Shown piece by piece: positions 27,710 through 37,186 of a DNA stretch of 64,000 nucleotides. The DNA comes from Evansella sp041820985 (GTDB taxonomy: Bacteria > Bacillota > Bacilli > Bacillales > Salisediminibacteriaceae), in assembly GCF_041820985.1 (NCBI RefSeq), contig NZ_JBGUAU010000009.1, forward strand, positions 62,001 through 126,000. The letters run 5' to 3'. Positions within the stretch are counted from its first letter, which is position 1; the number at the start of each line of letters is the position of its first letter. The notes below the pieces were generated by a model. That model had not been told where the DNA came from. It worked only from the letters and a program-made list of their open reading frames with translations, and did not search any database. The position numbers and the translations under genes were made by a program.

Positions 27710-28251
27710 CTTACATACTTAACAATAAACTCATCTACAATTCCCTTAACTAACACTGCTTTAATAACATAAATAGGTAACGAGTATGAATATCTCCAAT
27801 TATCTAATTCATATATACCTATCCAAACAGTGATCGGTTCAAATATATACGTGAATATTGCAGCCATAATAATATTTGCAATGATGAATATTTTCCATTT
27901 CGGAAAATATTGATAAACCAACATATGAAACACAATAATGATTCCTTGATCAATAGAGATTAACCTAGGAAGTAAACTAAACAATTGGTATGGATAGGAC
28001 CAAAGCTGTAACTCTACTCCTAAATCGTCAAGCACGATAACTAAAATCATTAATATTGTTCCAAAAAGTAATATTTCTTTTAATCTTCTCTTGTCAACAA
28101 ACATCCACCAGATGAACCAAGGTACAATTAAGACTACTAATAATAGCCACCATTGAAAAGTAAATACATTATTATGTAGCCAATATTCCAGTCTCATGTC
28201 TACGAGTTGGTGGTGCACTTCTCTAATCTCTTGAAAACTAGGATAGGACAT
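27691..28251 (-). CDS. CBO0543-family membrane protein
   Basis: 186 residues with five or six transmembrane helices. The N-terminal HNNVFTFQWWLLL and WFIWWMFVDKRRL stretch is characteristic of a Bacillus/Clostridium family I remember as CBO0543; function unknown. Its last codons form part of the ilv-leu terminator stem, so the two ends are constrained together. Monocistronic, with a probable promoter in 28252-28350. Confidence 0.75.
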   Translation of the reverse strand: MSYPSFQEIREVHHQLVDMRLEYWLHNNVFTFQWWLLLVVLIVPWFIWWMFVDKRRLKEILLFGTILMILVIVLDDLGVELQLWSYPYQLFSLLPRLISIDQGIIIVFHMLVYQYFPKWKIFIIANIIMAAIFTYIFEPITVWIGIYELDNWRYSYSLPIYVIKAVLVKGIVDEFIVKYVRKKTGD

Positions 28252-28607
28252 TTATTAGTCTCACTCTTTCCTTCCAATTGCATTGTTCCCTTTTATTTTG
28301 TCCACACCCATTTGTGAATAAACTTAGATGATCACACTTTTTCTTTTTTGTGACGGAAAGAGAGGTGCTTGCCTCTCTGCATGAAAGCTAACTGGGATGA
28401 AATTTTGCGTACCAGGTCTGTTTCTGCCTCCTTCCATAATTTTTAGCAATCACACACGAAAAATTATAATATTCTTAAAATTATAATAAATATTTGAACA
28501 GTAACAACTTTTCCTATACAATGTAAACATAATAACCACATTAACAACATGTTAATATTAAAAACCACTCTATTAACACACAAGCAATTAACTCGAAAGG
28601 AGAATAA
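28252..28607. other. Divergent intergenic region with a small hairpin
   Basis: A perfect 7-bp hairpin AGAGAGG/CCTCTCT lies at 28359-28378 in a slightly G+C-richer island (28355-28440). The remainder is AT-rich promoter-like DNA for the flanking genes. I could not match the island to a riboswitch class. Confidence 0.4.
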
Positions 28608-28787
28608 ATGATGAAAAGTTGGTTAACCGCAATTTGTTTTTTATTAATTCCTGTTCTGTACGTGATTGTTGGCTTAGCTGGCCTCTCTTTAATGGGAGTT
28701 GTCTTTTGGACAGGAACACTCGTCTTAACCTGTATGGGAGCTTATTTTACTAAGTACTTAAAACCTGCCGAAGAACAGGCATATTAA
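28608..28787 (+). CDS. Small two-helix membrane protein, 59 residues
   Basis: Begins with two ATG codons after CGAAAGGAGAATAA, an excellent ribosome site. Residues about 6-26 and 28-46 are hydrophobic helices, ending in the charged tail KYLKPAEEQAY. A strong terminator 57 nt downstream confirms a complete transcription unit. I do not recognise the family. Confidence 0.7.
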   Translation: MMKSWLTAICFLLIPVLYVIVGLAGLSLMGVVFWTGTLVLTCMGAYFTKYLKPAEEQAY

Positions 28788-28843
28788 TTTTCCTGTATCC
28801 TTATTTATAATAAAAAATGAAAGCCCTTCCGCTACTACTTCGA

Positions 28844-28889
28844 AAAGAGTCCAAAGGCATTTTATTGCTCTTTGGACTCTTTCTCTTTC
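28844..28889 (+). terminator. Terminator of the 59-residue membrane protein gene
   Basis: GAGTCCAAAG pairs with CTTTGGACTC around a 13-nt loop, then TTTCTCTTTC. Confidence 0.8.
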
Positions 28890-29173
28890 ATACATGAACG
28901 TTGTTTTGTATCGGCAAACATGTTCGTACAATTCATCCCCTTCTTAATATCAACTTACAATATACCCACAACCTCAAATCCATGCTGTGAATAGACTAAC
29001 AACAACATAGTGTCTTTAAATCCTTTTTTAACATCAATCTTTGAAAAAGAAGTGATTCTTTTCTTGATTTTGTATATAATGAGGAATTGGAGTACTAAAC
29101 TGGAGACAAATAGGGAGCATATTTGCTTACACTATTACCATATTTTTAGCTAACAAAAGAAAGGGTTATGTAT

Positions 29174-30718
29174 ATGTCTAATGAAACACCAAGACGGACC
29201 TTTGCAATCATCTCTCACCCTGATGCAGGTAAAACTACATTAACGGAAAAGTTATTACTACTCGGTGGTGGAATTCGAAGTGCAGGAACGGTAAAAGGGA
29301 AAAAGTCTGGAAAATTTGCTACATCTGACTGGATGGAAATTGAAAAACAAAGAGGAATCTCTGTTACATCAAGTGTAATGCAATTAATTTATAACGATGT
29401 TCAAATAAATATTTTAGATACACCTGGTCACCAAGATTTTAGTGAAGACACATATCGTACATTAACCGCTGTTGATACAGCAGTAATGGTTATCGACAGT
29501 GTAAAAGGTATTGAGGCACAAACTCTGAAGTTATTTAAGGTTTGTCGTATGCGTGGGATTCCTATTCTTACCTTCATCAACAAATTAGACCGCGAAGGGA
29601 AAGAGCCATTAGACCTTCTTGCAGAGATTGAGGAAGTTCTAGAAATGGAGACGTACCCTATGAATTGGCCAATTGGGATGGGGAAAACATTAAGGGGTAT
29701 TTATAGTCGTCCTGATAAAAAAATTGAAGTATATAATGATTCTCATGAACGAGAAATAATTCCATATGATGAGCAGCATGTTCTTCAGGATTTTGAAAAA
29801 GAAAGACTAGAAGAAGATATCCTGCTTTTAGAAGAAGCTGGTAACGAGTATACAATGGAAAAAGTCCAGAATGGTCAATTAACGCCTGTATTTTTCGGGA
29901 GTGCGTTATCAAGCTTTGGTGTTCAATCCTTTTTAAACAACTTTGTTAAGATTGCAGCCGAGCCGCAACCTCGTAAAGCTTCTGGAGAATTAATTGAACC
30001 AGCAAGCAATACATTTTCTGGTTTCGTTTTTAAGATACAGGCAAATATGAATCCAAATCACCGTGACCGTATTGCATTCTTACGGGTATGTTCAGGTAAG
30101 TTTGAGCGAGGTATGGAAGTAATGCTTTCTCGTACTGGGAAAAAAATGAAGCTAAATCAATCTCACTCTTTCTTTGCTTCTGACCGTGAAACAATAGACA
30201 CGGCTATGCCTGGGGATATCATCGGGCTTTATGATTCTGGTAACTTCCAAGTTGGAGATACTCTTGTCACTGGTAGTGAACGTTTGATTTATGAGGAAAT
30301 GCCACAATTCCCACCTGAGAAATTTGCAAAGATAATGGCAAAAAATGCACTAAAACATAAGCAATATCATAAAGGTATGGAGCAGCTAGTCCAGGAGGGT
30401 ACAATACAGTTATATAAAACTCCTTATTTTGAAGACTTCATCATTGGCGCCGTTGGTGAACTTCAATTCCAAGTGTTCGAATACCGAATGAAGAATGAGT
30501 ACAATGTTGATATTGAATTTACCCATCTGACTCACGAATTAGCAAGATGGGTTACAAAAGGAGAAGTCACTGATAGGATGACTGATAGCCGGCGAATGCT
30601 CGTACTTGACCAGCAAAAACGACCAGTAATTCTATTTGAAAATGACTTTACTTTACGAATGTTCCAAGATAAATATCCAGATATTAAACTATCCACTGGT
30701 TGGGAAATTTTAGAGTAA
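29174..30718 (+). CDS. prfC: Peptide chain release factor 3 (RF3)
   Basis: 514-residue translational GTPase that recycles RF1/RF2 after termination. G1 SHPDAGKT (14-21), the switch I segment KQRGISVTSSV, G3 DTPGHQDF and G4 NKLD are present. The ATG at 29174 has AAGGG 8 nt upstream; the ATG two codons earlier is too close. Monocistronic, with its own terminator. RF3 is absent from some Bacillus genomes. Confidence 0.93.
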   Translation: MSNETPRRTFAIISHPDAGKTTLTEKLLLLGGGIRSAGTVKGKKSGKFATSDWMEIEKQRGISVTSSVMQLIYNDVQINILDTPGHQDFSEDTYRTLTAVDTAVMVIDSVKGIEAQTLKLFKVCRMRGIPILTFINKLDREGKEPLDLLAEIEEVLEMETYPMNWPIGMGKTLRGIYSRPDKKIEVYNDSHEREIIPYDEQHVLQDFEKERLEEDILLLEEAGNEYTMEKVQNGQLTPVFFGSALSSFGVQSFLNNFVKIAAEPQPRKASGELIEPASNTFSGFVFKIQANMNPNHRDRIAFLRVCSGKFERGMEVMLSRTGKKMKLNQSHSFFASDRETIDTAMPGDIIGLYDSGNFQVGDTLVTGSERLIYEEMPQFPPEKFAKIMAKNALKHKQYHKGMEQLVQEGTIQLYKTPYFEDFIIGAVGELQFQVFEYRMKNEYNVDIEFTHLTHELARWVTKGEVTDRMTDSRRMLVLDQQKRPVILFENDFTLRMFQDKYPDIKLSTGWEILE

Positions 30719-30727
30719 GCTTTAAAT

Positions 30728-30762
30728 GAGTTTGGAAGTTGACTACTTCCAAGCTCTTTTTT
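30728..30762 (+). terminator. Terminator of prfC
   Basis: 12-bp stem (GAGTTTGGAAGT with ACTTCCAAGCTC, one wobble) followed by T6. Confidence 0.9.
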
Positions 30763-30787
30763 GAAAAGATAAGAAAGACTTAGAAAG

Positions 30788-30914
30788 TTGTCTAGCTCCA
30801 GACGCCATGACCTCGTGTCAAATAACCTGGACGAATAAAAGTAAAAAGCACTTATATCGTCCAGAACATTTGCATTTCGGTCATGAAAGGGCGTCTTGTG
30901 AGTTTCTTATTTCC
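30788..30914 (-). repeat. Dispersed intergenic repeat, copy 2 (inverted)
   Basis: Reverse complement of the element at 157-282, ending TGTCTAGCTCC on the plus strand. The two copies form inverted repeats 30.5 kb apart. Confidence 0.8.
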
Positions 30915-31035
30915 TATACTCTCTAAATTTGGAATAATGTGAGCATACTCTTTGCCACGAACTCCTTGAAAAATACTAACTCATTTTTTCTGCGTACGCT
31001 GTAGTTCCAAGGATGCTTAGTTAAACTTCCTCCGA

Positions 31036-31067
31036 AAAACAAAAAATCCTGCAAAATTCTTTGCAGG
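31036..31067 (-). terminator. Terminator of the 46-residue zinc-finger gene
   Basis: CCTGCAAA/TTTGCAGG hairpin at 31048-31067; on the minus strand it is followed by a T-rich tail. Confidence 0.8.
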
Positions 31068-31070
31068 AAA

Positions 31071-31211
31071 TTAACCAATTTTCTCTTTTTTATATTTTTT
31101 CTTTCCAGATCCGTTACAGAAGCGGCAAGCAACATTCTTAGTCATAAACCAATACTTTCTTTCCACATGACCAGTACCACTGCACATTTTGCAAATATAA
31201 ACAATGGCCAT
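31071..31211 (-). CDS. 46-residue DnaJ-type zinc-finger protein
   Basis: MAIVYICKMCSGTGHVERKY opens the protein and a second knuckle CRFCNGSG follows at residues 29-36. The two CxxCxGxG units should bind one zinc ion, as in half of a DnaJ zinc domain. The tail is Lys-rich. GGTGG lies five nt before ATG, and a terminator follows 3 nt after the stop. The longer frame drawn on the same strand at 30923-31135 is a shadow of this gene. Role unknown; perhaps nucleic-acid or protein binding. Confidence 0.75.
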   Translation of the reverse strand: MAIVYICKMCSGTGHVERKYWFMTKNVACRFCNGSGKKKYKKEKIG

Positions 31212-31357
31212 CCTCACCACCGCTTTCCTTTTCTTTTATTATATAATAATTATTTTAATTTGTAACATGTCTACTCCTAATTTTACAGAAAAAATTAGTG
31301 AGAAAATATAACAAATATTCGGGAACATGGCCCTGTTCGATTCTGTGACATATAAAA

Positions 31358-31398
31358 GATGACTCGAGTGGAACGGTTCACATTCCACTCGAGTCATC
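31358..31398 (-). terminator. Terminator of khtTU
   Basis: Perfect 16-bp stem (GATGACTCGAGTGGAA with TTCCACTCGAGTCATC), 30 nt past the khtU stop; the minus-strand tail is CTTTTATA. Confidence 0.8.
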
Positions 31399-31427
31399 CT
31401 AATTAGTAAAAATTCAATAAAACACTG

Positions 31428-32597
31428 TTATCCTGGCAGTTTAACCTTTGCTGGTTTTTTATTTGGATAGAATTTGTTCGTAATTTTTGGAGCGAATTGG
31501 AAGAATCCAATACCTATGATTGCGGTAGCCAAGATGAACACACTACTAAATACCATAATCTCTGTAGCAGCGAGAGCCGCAATTATTATTGAAAACTCTC
31601 CCCTCTGAATTAAGGAAAAACCTGCACGAAACGCAACCTTTTTACTTAATCCATACATACGGCCACCAATGATTCCAACGATAATTTTAGCTACAATGGC
31701 CCATATTACTAAAGTAATTAATAGACCTACGTAAGGGATACCTGAACCAAATTCGATTGTTGTACCGAACCACAGAAAGAATAAAGGCAATGTTAGATCA
31801 CGTATTGGAACAATTAAGTGCTCAAGTTGTTCTGTTTTTCGAACTTCAGCAATCATAATTCCTGCAAGGAACGCACCTAATACTTCTGACAGGTCTAAAA
31901 ATAAAGCTAACCCACCATATGCTAGTGCGATACCTATCACAAACATGATAAAGATATCAGAGCTTAAATATCGGTCAAAGAAGTTTTCAAGCTTTTTAAA
32001 TAACAATTGTCCTAATATAATTGCTCCAGCTGTTAGAAGAACAACCTTCACCATTAATAAAGTAAAAGAGCCTGCTGTAACTCCTGTACCAGCCGTAAGC
32101 CCTACTAATATAGCAACTAAAACTGGTGCTACTAAATCTTCAAATATTAATAATCCCAATATAAACTCAGACTCCGGATTTGCCATTCGTTTGTTCGTTT
32201 CTAATAGTTTCGCAGTAATAGAGGAGCTTGTAGCATAAACAACCCCACCTATTAACAATGATTCAACAAGGCCCAGGCCAAATAAATAGACAATGATCAT
32301 TGTTACACCAATATTTAAAACTACATCAAGAGTACCCGCAGGTGTCACCTTTTTAGCCACTTTCAACAGTTGCTTGATTGGAAATTCCATTCCTAGCATG
32401 AAGAAGAGTAAAACAATCCCTACTTCTCCAATTAAGTAAAGGAGATGTGACTCCCCAAGCAAGGATGCTAATACTACCCCTAATAAAATATAAATAATTA
32501 CTTCCGGTATCTTAAATTTCAGGCTGATAAGTCCGAAGATAAACATCAGGAGGAAGATGACTCCGGCACTCATCAAGACTGGTATGTATATATCCAA
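31428..32597 (-). CDS. khtU: K+/H+ antiporter membrane subunit
   Basis: 389-residue CPA2-family protein with about 12 transmembrane helices and no cytoplasmic regulatory domain. The C-terminal AFRAGFSLIQRGEFSIIIA matches the KefB-type antiporter signature. A TTG start (32597) abuts the khtT stop, with AAGGA upstream. In B. subtilis KhtU works with KhtT to expel K+ and protect against alkaline pH and methylglyoxal. The small khtS gene of B. subtilis is not seen here. Confidence 0.88.
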   Translation of the reverse strand: MDIYIPVLMSAGVIFLLMFIFGLISLKFKIPEVIIYILLGVVLASLLGESHLLYLIGEVGIVLLFFMLGMEFPIKQLLKVAKKVTPAGTLDVVLNIGVTMIIVYLFGLGLVESLLIGGVVYATSSSITAKLLETNKRMANPESEFILGLLIFEDLVAPVLVAILVGLTAGTGVTAGSFTLLMVKVVLLTAGAIILGQLLFKKLENFFDRYLSSDIFIMFVIGIALAYGGLALFLDLSEVLGAFLAGIMIAEVRKTEQLEHLIVPIRDLTLPLFFLWFGTTIEFGSGIPYVGLLITLVIWAIVAKIIVGIIGGRMYGLSKKVAFRAGFSLIQRGEFSIIIAALAATEIMVFSSVFILATAIIGIGFFQFAPKITNKFYPNKKPAKVKLPG

Positions 32598-33092
32598 TTA
32601 GCCGATGTCCTTACCTTCACATAGTTGTTCGAACTTTGTAATCTCCTCCTGCTTACCTATTGCCATGACCGTATCCCCTTCCAATAGCATTTCATCAATA
32701 TCAGGGCTTGCAATCACATCATCTTTTCTAAAAATCCCAACGATCGATACTCCGGTCTTTTTTCTAACCTCTGATTGACCAATCGTCTTGTTTACAATAA
32801 TGGAATCTTGATCTAACTTGATCCATTCTGTTACGATCTGGCTCTTTAACATTTTCATTTTATCACTATCAACTGGTTGGAATACTGCTCCTAAAAGTTG
32901 TGCTCCTAGCTCTCTTGTTTCATTAGCTGTTAAATTTATGGAAAAGTCGGCCTCATCATTATCTTGATCGTGAAAGAAATACAATTCTCTTTTACCTGTG
33001 TGGTGAACTATTAATACGATCATACTTTCTTCTGCAGTGATAAACGATATCTTTTTCCCTATTCCTGGTAGATCTGCCATTTTTACTTGCAC
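32598..33092 (-). CDS. khtT: Regulatory subunit of the KhtTU antiporter, RCK_C domain
   Basis: 164 residues. The N-terminal half (starting MQVKMADLPGIGKK) resembles B. subtilis KhtT, and residues about 75-160 form a TrkA-C/RCK_C domain that binds c-di-AMP in the B. subtilis protein. The GTG start at 33092 is supported by alignment with MNIKENDLPGIGKK as recalled for the orthologue. First gene of the two-gene operon. Confidence 0.88.
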   Translation of the reverse strand: MQVKMADLPGIGKKISFITAEESMIVLIVHHTGKRELYFFHDQDNDEADFSINLTANETRELGAQLLGAVFQPVDSDKMKMLKSQIVTEWIKLDQDSIIVNKTIGQSEVRKKTGVSIVGIFRKDDVIASPDIDEMLLEGDTVMAIGKQEEITKFEQLCEGKDIG

Positions 33093-33262
33093 GATTCACT
33101 TCTTCCCTTCTATCATTTGCTTTTACCTTCTCTTAGTATATATCAAGTTATCCATTGTGAAAAACATTCAATCAATATTTCTCATATCTATAGACTAATA
33201 AGCTACCTCTTCCAATGTTCTTTCTGACAAATTCATGTTATATTGATGAACGGAGGTGTTAT

Positions 33263-34192
33263 ATGAAAATACATCCATACATATTATTAACAGCAGCCAT
33301 GCTATTTTTCTCAGGCAATTTCATTGTGGGAAAATCATTTGAAGGAATTATTCCTCCGTTTACTCTCGCTCTCCTACGCTTTGTATCTGCAACCATTTTT
33401 TTGTTGCCAGTTTGCTTGAAAACAATAAACCTCAACCATGCCCTATGGAAAAAAGAATGGAAACCGTTAATGGGATTAGCTATTACAGGCATTGTTTTAT
33501 TTAATGGATGTTTATATCTTTCTGTAAATTATACTAGCTCCATCAATGCCGCAATTGTGGATGCCTTAACGCCAACCGTTGCTGCCATCCTTGGCTTTCT
33601 TATATTAAGAGAGACAATAAGCAAACTTCAAACAGTAGGAATCATCCTTTCATTTGGTGGTATTTTGTGGATTATTAGCAGAGGTTCCTTGGACGTTATA
33701 ACATCCTTCTCTTTTAATATCGGAGATGTCATTATGCTCATTGGTATTATTTTCTGGGCATTGTACTCTATTATTATCAAAAAACATAGTTCTAAATTCC
33801 CCACAATTTCAGGTCTTGTTATGACGATGATCATAGGTATTATCATCTTACTTCCTATTTCGATTATAGAGTGGGTTACGATAGGATTTCCAAACCTTCT
33901 TGATGGAAAAATAATATTGGGGATTGTCTACATTGGTATTTTCCCATCCGCATTAGCTCTTCTAGCTTGGTATAAAGGCGTTGCTGAAATAGGTCCAGCG
34001 AAGGCATCGATCTTTTTTAATTTAGTGCCTATCTTTACAACAATGTTAGCCGTAATCATATTAGGGGAGCAGTTCACGCATCATCAGTTTTTTGGAGGAA
34101 TCGTGGTGTTATTCGGAGTATATTTATCTACAAAAACAAGAAGAGAAAACAAAAGTAAAAACAAGAGACTCAAGAGGAACATTGCAAATTGA
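33263..34192 (+). CDS. EamA/DMT-family transporter
   Basis: 309 residues with ten predicted helices in two EamA repeats. The N-terminal SGNFIVGKSF and SSINAAIVDALTPTVAAILGF are typical of the first repeat; PSALALLAWYKGVAEIGPAKA and LGEQFTHHQF of the second. The basic tail is cytoplasmic. The start at 33263 follows CGGAGGTG; the upstream extension is rejected. Substrate unknown (drug or metabolite export). Confidence 0.85.
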   Translation: MKIHPYILLTAAMLFFSGNFIVGKSFEGIIPPFTLALLRFVSATIFLLPVCLKTINLNHALWKKEWKPLMGLAITGIVLFNGCLYLSVNYTSSINAAIVDALTPTVAAILGFLILRETISKLQTVGIILSFGGILWIISRGSLDVITSFSFNIGDVIMLIGIIFWALYSIIIKKHSSKFPTISGLVMTMIIGIIILLPISIIEWVTIGFPNLLDGKIILGIVYIGIFPSALALLAWYKGVAEIGPAKASIFFNLVPIFTTMLAVIILGEQFTHHQFFGGIVVLFGVYLSTKTRRENKSKNKRLKRNIAN

Positions 34193-34329
34193 TTTCCTCA
34201 GTATTCGAAGCTACCTGCTCTTACACATCAGAAAGATTGCTTATGAAGTGTAAGTGCAGGCTGCGCTCCTACCCTTCACACGGTAATTGTCCTTCTCAAG
34301 TGTGAATTAGGAGTATATATATAAAGCCT

Positions 34330-34445
34330 CGGCAGCTCCCCTAGGAAAGCGAGCAGACTGAAGCGAATGGAATATTAACCAACAAAGTTAGTCATACTAG
34401 ATAAGTTTAATTACCATTAGCTTGCGTATTTTCTTGGTAGAGCTC
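34330..34445 (+). repeat. GCGAATGGAA repeat family, best-preserved copy
   Basis: Contains CCCCTAGGAAAGCGAGCA, GACTGAAGCGAATGGAATA, ACAAAGTTAGTCATACTAG and CTTGCGTATTTTC. About 85 bp align with 55850-55935 and the first half with 46140-46165. The rest of 34193-34520 is non-coding. Confidence 0.65.
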
Positions 34446-34469
34446 CATAATTATCATGTAAACAATAAA

Positions 34470-34499
34470 ATACACCCTCATCATAAGAAAAGGGTGTGT
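34470..34499 (-). terminator. Terminator of the Spo0E-type gene
   Basis: ACACCCT/AGGGTGT hairpin with flanking A/T runs; on the minus strand ATTTTATTG follows. Confidence 0.7.
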
Positions 34500-34520
34500 A
34501 AAAGTCACAATCATTTTATA

Positions 34521-34712
34521 TTAGCTTATCGTTTCAGCAATTTTTGGAGTATTATTATTCACTGTTACACGACGATAAATATTCATCAGATGATCTAGCT
34601 CTTGACTATAACGAACTGTTTCTTTTGAATTAAGTCCATGAACAGTTGCAGCTTTTACCATCTGCTTTCTTTTAGCTTCCATTTGATGCTTAATATAGTA
34701 ATGTATTCCCAT
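34521..34712 (-). CDS. Spo0E family aspartyl-phosphate phosphatase
   Basis: 63 residues forming a predicted two-helix hairpin. The signature SQELD (S-x3-D) near residue 37 is the catalytic motif with which Spo0E, YisI and YnzD dephosphorylate Spo0A~P and so delay sporulation. I start at ATG 34712 (MGIHYYIKHQ); a GTG three codons upstream is an alternative, and neither has a strong ribosome site. Monocistronic. Confidence 0.8.
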   Translation of the reverse strand: MGIHYYIKHQMEAKRKQMVKAATVHGLNSKETVRYSQELDHLMNIYRRVTVNNNTPKIAETIS

Positions 34713-34994
34713 GTCTCTCACTCATTTCTACCATTACTTGCCATTTACCCATTATAATAGTAGCAATGGGAATGGACAAATTAGAATCTTTATAAATAAT
34801 ATTATATTTATAAAAGATAAAATTTCAATAGTTTCGACTAATAAAGTCCTTATTTTCTCTATATTTTCTATTCACTCTAGTTTATTTGAAATTATTGTCG
34901 AATACTAAGTATTAACATCCTTTTTTCTACTTTAGGTAAATAGTCACAAGAAAAACTAGACATTTTTTGACAAGAATACCCAATATGGTAACTT

Positions 34995-36488
34995 CTATTT
35001 AAAAACAGATGCAGCTTTCACAGCGTTTTGCCAACCAGTGTAAAGAAGTTCTCGTTCATTTTCTGAAATTATCGCATCAAATGTTCGATCTATATTCCAT
35101 TGTTCCGAGATCTCCTCTTTATTTTTCCAAAAACCTACAGCTAATCCCGCTAAATACGCTGCTCCAAGGGCTGTTGTTTCTTGGACAATTGGACGTTCTA
35201 CTGGAACTCCCAACATGTCACTTTGAAACTGCATAAGGAATTCATTTGTTACTGCACCTCCGTCAACACGTAGGGTTTTCAAATTAATACCTGAATCAGC
35301 TACCATAGCATTCACAACATCTTTTGTTTGATATGCTAACGACTCTAGTGTTGCTCTAACAAAGTGCTCTTTTTCCGTACCTCTAGTAATTCCAAAGACG
35401 GCTCCACGGACTTCACTATCCCAATAAGGAGTACCGAGTCCTACAAACGCAGGAACGACGTATACACCGTCAGTTGAACTTACCCTTCTTGCATATGCCT
35501 CACTATCTGATGCCTTTTTAAACATACGAAGACCGTCACGTAGCCATTGAATAGCAGAGCCTGCAACAAAAATACTGCCTTCTAGTGCATACTCAACCTT
35601 CCCATCAATTCCCCAAGCAATGGTAGTTAATAATCCATGATCAGATTTTACTGGTTCTTGTCCTGTATTCATTAACATGAAGCATCCAGTACCATACGTA
35701 TTTTTCACCATTCCTTTTTCGTAACATGCCTGCCCAAATAAAGCTGCTTGTTGATCACCAGCAACACCAGCAATAGGTATTTCCTCTCCAAAAAAGTGAT
35801 AATTAACTGTTTTTGCATAAATCTCAGAAGATGATCTTACTTCCGGAAGCATTGATTTTGGTACATCTAATATACGGAGAATTTCATCATCCCACATCAA
35901 GTCATAAATATTAAACATTAATGTCCTTGAGGCGTTGGAAAAATCCGTTACATGTGCTTTACCACCGGATAAGTTCCAGATTAACCAAGTGTCCACCGTA
36001 CCAAATAGAAGTTTTCCCTGCTGTGCTTTTTCCCGTGCACCTGGAACATAATCTAATATCCACTTTACTTTTGTACCAGAGAAATATGCATCGATAAGTA
36101 GACCTGTTTTTTCACGAAACAATGGATTATACTTTTTCTCTTTTAGTTCTTCACAAATAAAATCTGTCTGTCTTGATTGCCATACTAGAGCATTGTATAT
36201 TGGTTTTCCCGTTTCCTTATCCCAGACAATCGTTGTTTCTCGTTGATTTGTTATTCCGATGGATGCAATCTCTTTTGGTGATACTTCCGATTTACTAATT
36301 ACTTCAGCAATAACCGCTAAAACAGATGACCAAATTTCATTTGCATTATGTTCAACCCAACCTGGCTTTGGAAAAATTTGAGTGAATTCTTGTTGTGCCA
36401 CTTGGACGATATCCCCTGACTTATTAAATAATATAGCACGCGAACTTGTTGTTCCTTGATCGATGGACATTATATATTTTTTCTCCAT
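34995..36488 (-). CDS. glpK: Glycerol kinase
   Basis: 497-residue FGGY kinase phosphorylating glycerol to glycerol-3-phosphate. DQGTTSSRAI at the N-terminus and the GVAGDQQAALFGQ ATP-site loop are present. H231 in NYHFFG matches the His phosphorylated by HPr~P in Gram-positive GlpK, so PTS activation is likely. The gene stands alone, without glpF, glpD or glpP nearby, unlike B. subtilis. Confidence 0.95.
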   Translation of the reverse strand: MEKKYIMSIDQGTTSSRAILFNKSGDIVQVAQQEFTQIFPKPGWVEHNANEIWSSVLAVIAEVISKSEVSPKEIASIGITNQRETTIVWDKETGKPIYNALVWQSRQTDFICEELKEKKYNPLFREKTGLLIDAYFSGTKVKWILDYVPGAREKAQQGKLLFGTVDTWLIWNLSGGKAHVTDFSNASRTLMFNIYDLMWDDEILRILDVPKSMLPEVRSSSEIYAKTVNYHFFGEEIPIAGVAGDQQAALFGQACYEKGMVKNTYGTGCFMLMNTGQEPVKSDHGLLTTIAWGIDGKVEYALEGSIFVAGSAIQWLRDGLRMFKKASDSEAYARRVSSTDGVYVVPAFVGLGTPYWDSEVRGAVFGITRGTEKEHFVRATLESLAYQTKDVVNAMVADSGINLKTLRVDGGAVTNEFLMQFQSDMLGVPVERPIVQETTALGAAYLAGLAVGFWKNKEEISEQWNIDRTFDAIISENERELLYTGWQNAVKAASVFK

Positions 36489-36598
36489 TCTTCCACTCCC
36501 CCACTTTTCTCTAGTTAATTATTATTATAATCCCTTACCATTAACGATAGAAAAGAAAACATGATATTTCTTTCATTTTTATGTTTTGAAGTGGTAAC

Positions 36599-37042
36599 TC
36601 AATTAGGAAGAACCTCCATCTGTAAAGGTATTGTTGAATATTTATTATTCCACACAACCTCAATCCCACCTCTCCATTCCCCCTGGTTCGGTATCATTGT
36701 CACCGTTTCATATAGCCCATCCTCCACATGATAAAAATTGAGTGTAATTTCTTCATTATGTTTATTAGTCAAGACGGCTCTAGCTTCTCCATCCGTAATC
36801 CAACCTCCTTTTTCATCTAGTGCAATAACGTGTAATGTGATTGGACGGTTGGAGGTAATTGGAAGTTCACGAGCTGACCATTGAATGGATACTTCATTTG
36901 AAAACTGTCTTGGAGATTCATTATGGGAAATTTGGAGTATTTGACTAATGTTAAAAACAATAATACTTAGCATGATTAAAATCGGAATCACAATGACAGT
37001 TGAGGATTGTACTAATTTTTTCTCTTCGTTATTTTTCTCCAT
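36599..37042 (-). CDS. FixH/YtkA-like membrane-anchored protein
   Basis: 147 residues: one N-terminal membrane helix (about 15-36), then an extracytoplasmic beta-sandwich-like domain (about 50-145) with the pattern of FixH/YtkA proteins, including a GLYETVTMIPNQGEWRG stretch. The ATG at 37042 has AGGTGG nine nt upstream; in-frame starts further up lack ribosome sites. Relatives are often tied to copper or cytochrome oxidase, but nothing nearby supports that here. Confidence 0.65.
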   Translation of the reverse strand: MEKNNEEKKLVQSSTVIVIPILIMLSIIVFNISQILQISHNESPRQFSNEVSIQWSARELPITSNRPITLHVIALDEKGGWITDGEARAVLTNKHNEEITLNFYHVEDGLYETVTMIPNQGEWRGGIEVVWNNKYSTIPLQMEVLPN

Positions 37043-37186
37043 AGTTTTATACCACCTACCCTTCCTTCGAAGTTCTGAAAAGGATCTACATTCCTTCTTC
37101 ATACCTTTCAACAGGGTAGACATATTTTTTCATTCATAAACTGTATTAACAAGCATATTCTTACGCCAGAGTAGCTCCTTGATTGG

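Noticed and set aside
28355..28440. Possible riboswitch upstream of the 59-residue gene
   Set aside because: The hairpin and an ACGCAAAA-like stretch on the minus strand do not assemble into the c-di-GMP or any other class I can recall.
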